From: Streptomyces mashuensis
Lineage (GTDB): Bacteria > Actinomycetota > Actinomycetes > Streptomycetales > Streptomycetaceae
DNA length: 64,000 nucleotides
Direction: 5' to 3'
Assembly: GCF_014654785.1 (NCBI RefSeq)
Contig: NZ_BNBD01000001.1
Location: 496,001-560,000 of the forward strand
Positions 63,601-64,000 of this stretch are shown one piece after another; position 1 is the first letter of the stretch, and the number at the start of each line of letters is the position of its first letter. A program made the translations under genes and the position numbers. Under the pieces are notes generated by a model. The model did not search any database. It saw only the letters and a program-made list of their open reading frames with translations, and was not told the origin of the DNA.

Positions 63601-63662
63601 ACCGGGACGGTTGCAGGTTGCGATTGGAGCCGGTTCTGTACAGGTGCTGGGCACGTCCCTGA
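57696..63662 (+). CDS. Giant STAND/AAA-like ATPase of the helicase operon (1988 residues)
   Basis: ATG 57696 follows AACGGAG. The first ~1250 residues are mostly alpha-helical with acidic, Pro-rich linkers around 440-530 and no recognised enzyme. A beta-rich section (about 1170-1280) precedes MFYGRDAERKSIL, a STAND-type entry motif near 1300. Then comes P-loop FGGRGLGKSALL (K1328), Walker B LLILMDECD (D1422/E1423), helical lid and winged-helix-like sequence. Near 1868, TGGWPVLL resembles STAND post-ATPase motifs. Codon 65 is TTA (57888-57890). It follows the unassigned gene by 40 bp. It is probably the sensor or effector switch of the module. Confidence 0.8.
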   Translation: MHDQYHVLAGPPMSPPEAPPELLKALAAALNAVGTPVADALDEVTLDALQLAFHSISPRDRQVLLRQVGIKLAAPRRASKSLCRDVLTRLRRDARQHSCVCATKVLTQRVMDDVLGAAWCEDGEVAADPVARWSEALARAAIFSWCQASTLDAGLFVWAADRNWLGLGTSTPQLAAVRTAAIALLDATADFSPHSATVAETLRRTPSAVLPQTRQATEEPASTGSAVDAAYGQLEASLSAAREAVGRIIDALDAGEPPEEDDLLALSALAPLFTDLQQALAAVGITDVPRRLDDLARAVEAHGEARNRDLAARERLRTLLTVACAEGSVGEPALARAHDRANQLLGRTAWDDTDRALAASLAMLVDIAELAGQADDLSRIMELQQRIGQDLPDCLHAAVMYQHLSFTHHDTDTTAEEGHSGREETLLHAVRAGAGEADRLEPVPVPVPDEPQDTPQDTASDDNPSAEACDGSPCAESDLPEEAVDVAPGTGQPLAEAHAPGDEPAPQTGRAPEEADETPAAGPAPAVVEKELTRLVAEGRFGLAAHLSRAAGRSGSEAAALRLAAAAAVLRPGHNGAARAVAEALQQWDLLESRDAEGFEFLLLPALVRAALVTGEHVTAAQLKALAPRLPENLAAVAIAVGDRALNNALLLAPPMAVIADVSESEARLHEITEQCRALLKPPRLRFNRATKIAARWLAADGLLGGMLRDIVAGRPGAGASAREAVERLGRLSEVQSEIDRLDREERGSSGRALQGSGRQDLVHLVERVVDHVKTWLDVTETLRRGETAENEWAVRAIAAMRQEVLALQAGALADLDAATGRSGLPAAAAKAAREALVVLFHELDHGAAAHWPAPELDARVVIDAELLKVPVSGGGRPSLPDLLAAVDRTWDEALELQQGQDAFHAAHRILDLADWGVLPHAGAVCFGVERRSALEEIEGRRRVELAERHDQLVAELRRAQADGALSDDQDVKLQELLADACPTAEDGTPRVLSTVRHMLEEVERLLPRYRKEAADRLRARLAALPDITADERAQVLRHLDTGGFATAADLVYFLELGEPVPEIEADESHLGGFYPAVPAGLSEGVTTELIGLVRDRQKHPVLPALDYTHLSADEAARAADALARWKELADTAPKERQNRNVRTMLLPALQLLGYEAQRALPLHDLPRSNEYRFVEVVDIEVNGRAWVPAFGTKLLEHGGRLRVLMLWGRPGARLLLSRVLKEPSRGSLLVAYFGTLGRETREELATLSDGSLMVVDDAALAYLAAHGNRQVSVATEILLPFSGVNPYIKEKRGGIGREMFYGRDAERKSILDPDGTQIIFGGRGLGKSALLNDAGGRFAEQERGYHIPVYLDLNRYNIGTGNALGPETIWSVLDQELTEREVLAPPHRRKVQTADPYERVRSGVKDWLDADPRRRLLILMDECDRFFEADVPHCTQTQRLKGLCTDNRNRLKVVFAGLHSVQRFTRLARNGPFRHLAQTPTVVGPLRPQYAADLLVLPMRALGFEFADVDLVNRVLGYCSYQPFLLQMFGSRLVEVMQRKRARGDLAGPPFPIEAAEVEAVESDPWLREGITKAFKETLDLDDRYRVIANVLAWYAREYGLETRLSDVELRDECAGWWHEGFKQLDSEGFRTYLQEMVGLGVLAPNHDGRGWHLRGPNALRMIGTNQEVETQLQSAESECRLEETVVLEGRPEVRDGKVAPLTVAQVDDLLGDHSNQTRVVLGTPATGIGDVAETLRTVTGRMSGWTMPPVKSIRDFRQDLTAGRPGERRVVVSDLADKEVNDDNCRESLALAQNLLPERPGVTRAVVLVAGPRQLGLCRDLLTDDDTAASLLVVLRRHDRHSLKTWSQRSGLFDSDERLTRILEVTGGWPVLLDRAVALHRTCKDEAEALRRLADELESTGPAARFVDASGINADPLIATGYRAVAKELNGDWADEGVLLTAMELHGLEEEEARWACSCLEAFQALDRDGCRLRLEPVLYRCWARP

Positions 63663-63675
63663 GGCGCGGCACCGT

Positions 63676-63704
63676 GCGGGGGGCGGCCTCAGGCCGCCCC
63701 CCGC
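63676..63704. terminator. Strong bidirectional terminator after the helicase-ATPase operon
   Basis: A perfect 14-bp inverted repeat around a single central C, between convergent genes. Confidence 0.85.
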
Positions 63705-63716
63705 GACACCGTGGTG

Positions 63717-64000
63717 TCAGAAGAGTGAGAGCTGTTCTTCCGGCTCCGGTTCGCCCACGAGACTGGCGGCTTCCGTCAGATCGGGATCCACATCGCCCGC
63801 CTCCGGGGCGTCCGTCTCCGTGGTTTCGGCGAAAGTCGGCAGGACGTAGGCCTGGGCCAGGCCGGCCAGGTGCAAGGGCAGCGGCAGCGACAAGGCGTCC
63901 GGATAGTCGGGGGCCTGACGCAGTTGGTGCATCGCCATCGCGATTGCCTCGGGTCGGTCGCGGTGCCCGGTGCCGTCACCGCCCGGATGGCATCCCAGCA
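63717..64000 (-). CDS. Unknown protein, C-terminal part only, with QLSLF beta-clamp-like tail
   Basis: The minus-strand frame is open to the window edge, so only the last ~94 codons are seen. The visible part is Leu/Pro/Asp/Glu-rich (YPDALSLPLPLHLAGLAQAYVLPTF) and ends EEQLSLF. QL(S/D)LF is the consensus for binding the DNA polymerase sliding clamp, found at the C termini of many replication and repair proteins (known). The protein could therefore act on replicating DNA. It is convergent with the ATPase gene, and its relation to that operon is unknown. Confidence 0.6.
   Translation of the reverse strand, partial: LGCHPGGDGTGHRDRPEAIAMAMHQLRQAPDYPDALSLPLPLHLAGLAQAYVLPTFAETTETDAPEAGDVDPDLTEAASLVGEPEPEEQLSLF

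Noticed and set aside
49470..63662. Assignment to a named system such as DISARM, Dpd, Druantia or Zorya
   Set aside because: Signature parts (DUF1998 or PLD proteins, tRNA-guanine transglycosylase-like enzymes, DruE-type helicase, MotAB-like ZorAB) are not seen, and the exonuclease-DinG-RecQ order does not fit what I know of them.

Overview
The window is Streptomyces-type chromosomal DNA. It has very high GC, GC-rich third codon positions, GTG and TTG starts, DmdR/IdeR-type iron boxes, rare TTA (bldA) codons, leaderless starts just after TAGxxT -10 boxes, and Streptomyces-like gene families. The left 38.7 kb looks like an ordinary chromosome arm. The right 25 kb is accessory DNA built around a tRNA-Leu gene, with visibly lower GC and more mixed codon use.

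Left part. 1-6633 is a run of an MFS exporter with carboxypeptidase-regulatory repeats, an M55 D-aminopeptidase, an M20 peptidase and an S9 peptidase. 6623-13631 is an iron-regulated catechol siderophore locus. A FecE-type ATPase faces dhbA, dhbC, dhbE, a free-standing isochorismatase, a free-standing aryl carrier protein and a degenerate adenylation-domain protein, and both divergent promoters carry an iron box. 13858-25710 holds a GNAT, a seven-bladed RCC1-like propeller, an MBL-fold hydrolase, an aminotransferase-like protein with no lysine at all, a VOC protein, a DUF5107-like protein, a CaiB-type CoA transferase overlapping an AlaDH/PNT-like dehydrogenase, a small CxxC protein and an APC permease. 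25892-38547 holds a secreted M9 collagenase, a Tat-exported amine oxidase, a pterin dehydratase, an aldo/keto reductase, an acyl-CoA synthetase, a quinone reductase divergent from a MarR regulator with two clear operators, an orphan GAP1-type protein and FdhD.

Integrated element, 38786-49217 (about 10.4 kb). A tRNA-Leu(GAG) gene is followed by a tyrosine integrase. The last 25 nt of the tRNA region are repeated at 49193-49217 (attL/attR). Inside both ends lie copies of GTGACCAAC, which are probable integrase arm sites. The element carries an excisionase-like gene, a 1.3 kb non-coding stretch of hairpins and repeats, a zinc-finger serine recombinase preceded by seven GTCTC/GAGAC motifs, and a lasso-peptide cluster. 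In the cluster a 42-residue precursor (46754-46882, minus strand), cyclase, B2 protease and GNAT form a tightly coupled operon that resembles the acetylated lasso peptide albusnodin. A divergent XRE-TPR regulator with a TTA codon sits beside it. I see no replication initiator, FtsK/Tra protein or relaxase.

Right of attR, 49470-63662 is a three-gene co-directional operon. It encodes a 1971-residue DEDDh exonuclease-DinG-RecQ fusion, a 757-residue protein I cannot assign, and a 1988-residue protein with one P-loop (STAND/AAA-like) ATPase. The architecture and its place beside a tRNA hotspot suggest a DNA-targeting defence system that I cannot match to a named one. This operon and the element-borne lasso cluster are the two most interesting parts of the window. 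The window ends inside a minus-strand gene whose product ends in a beta-clamp-binding-like QLSLF tail.
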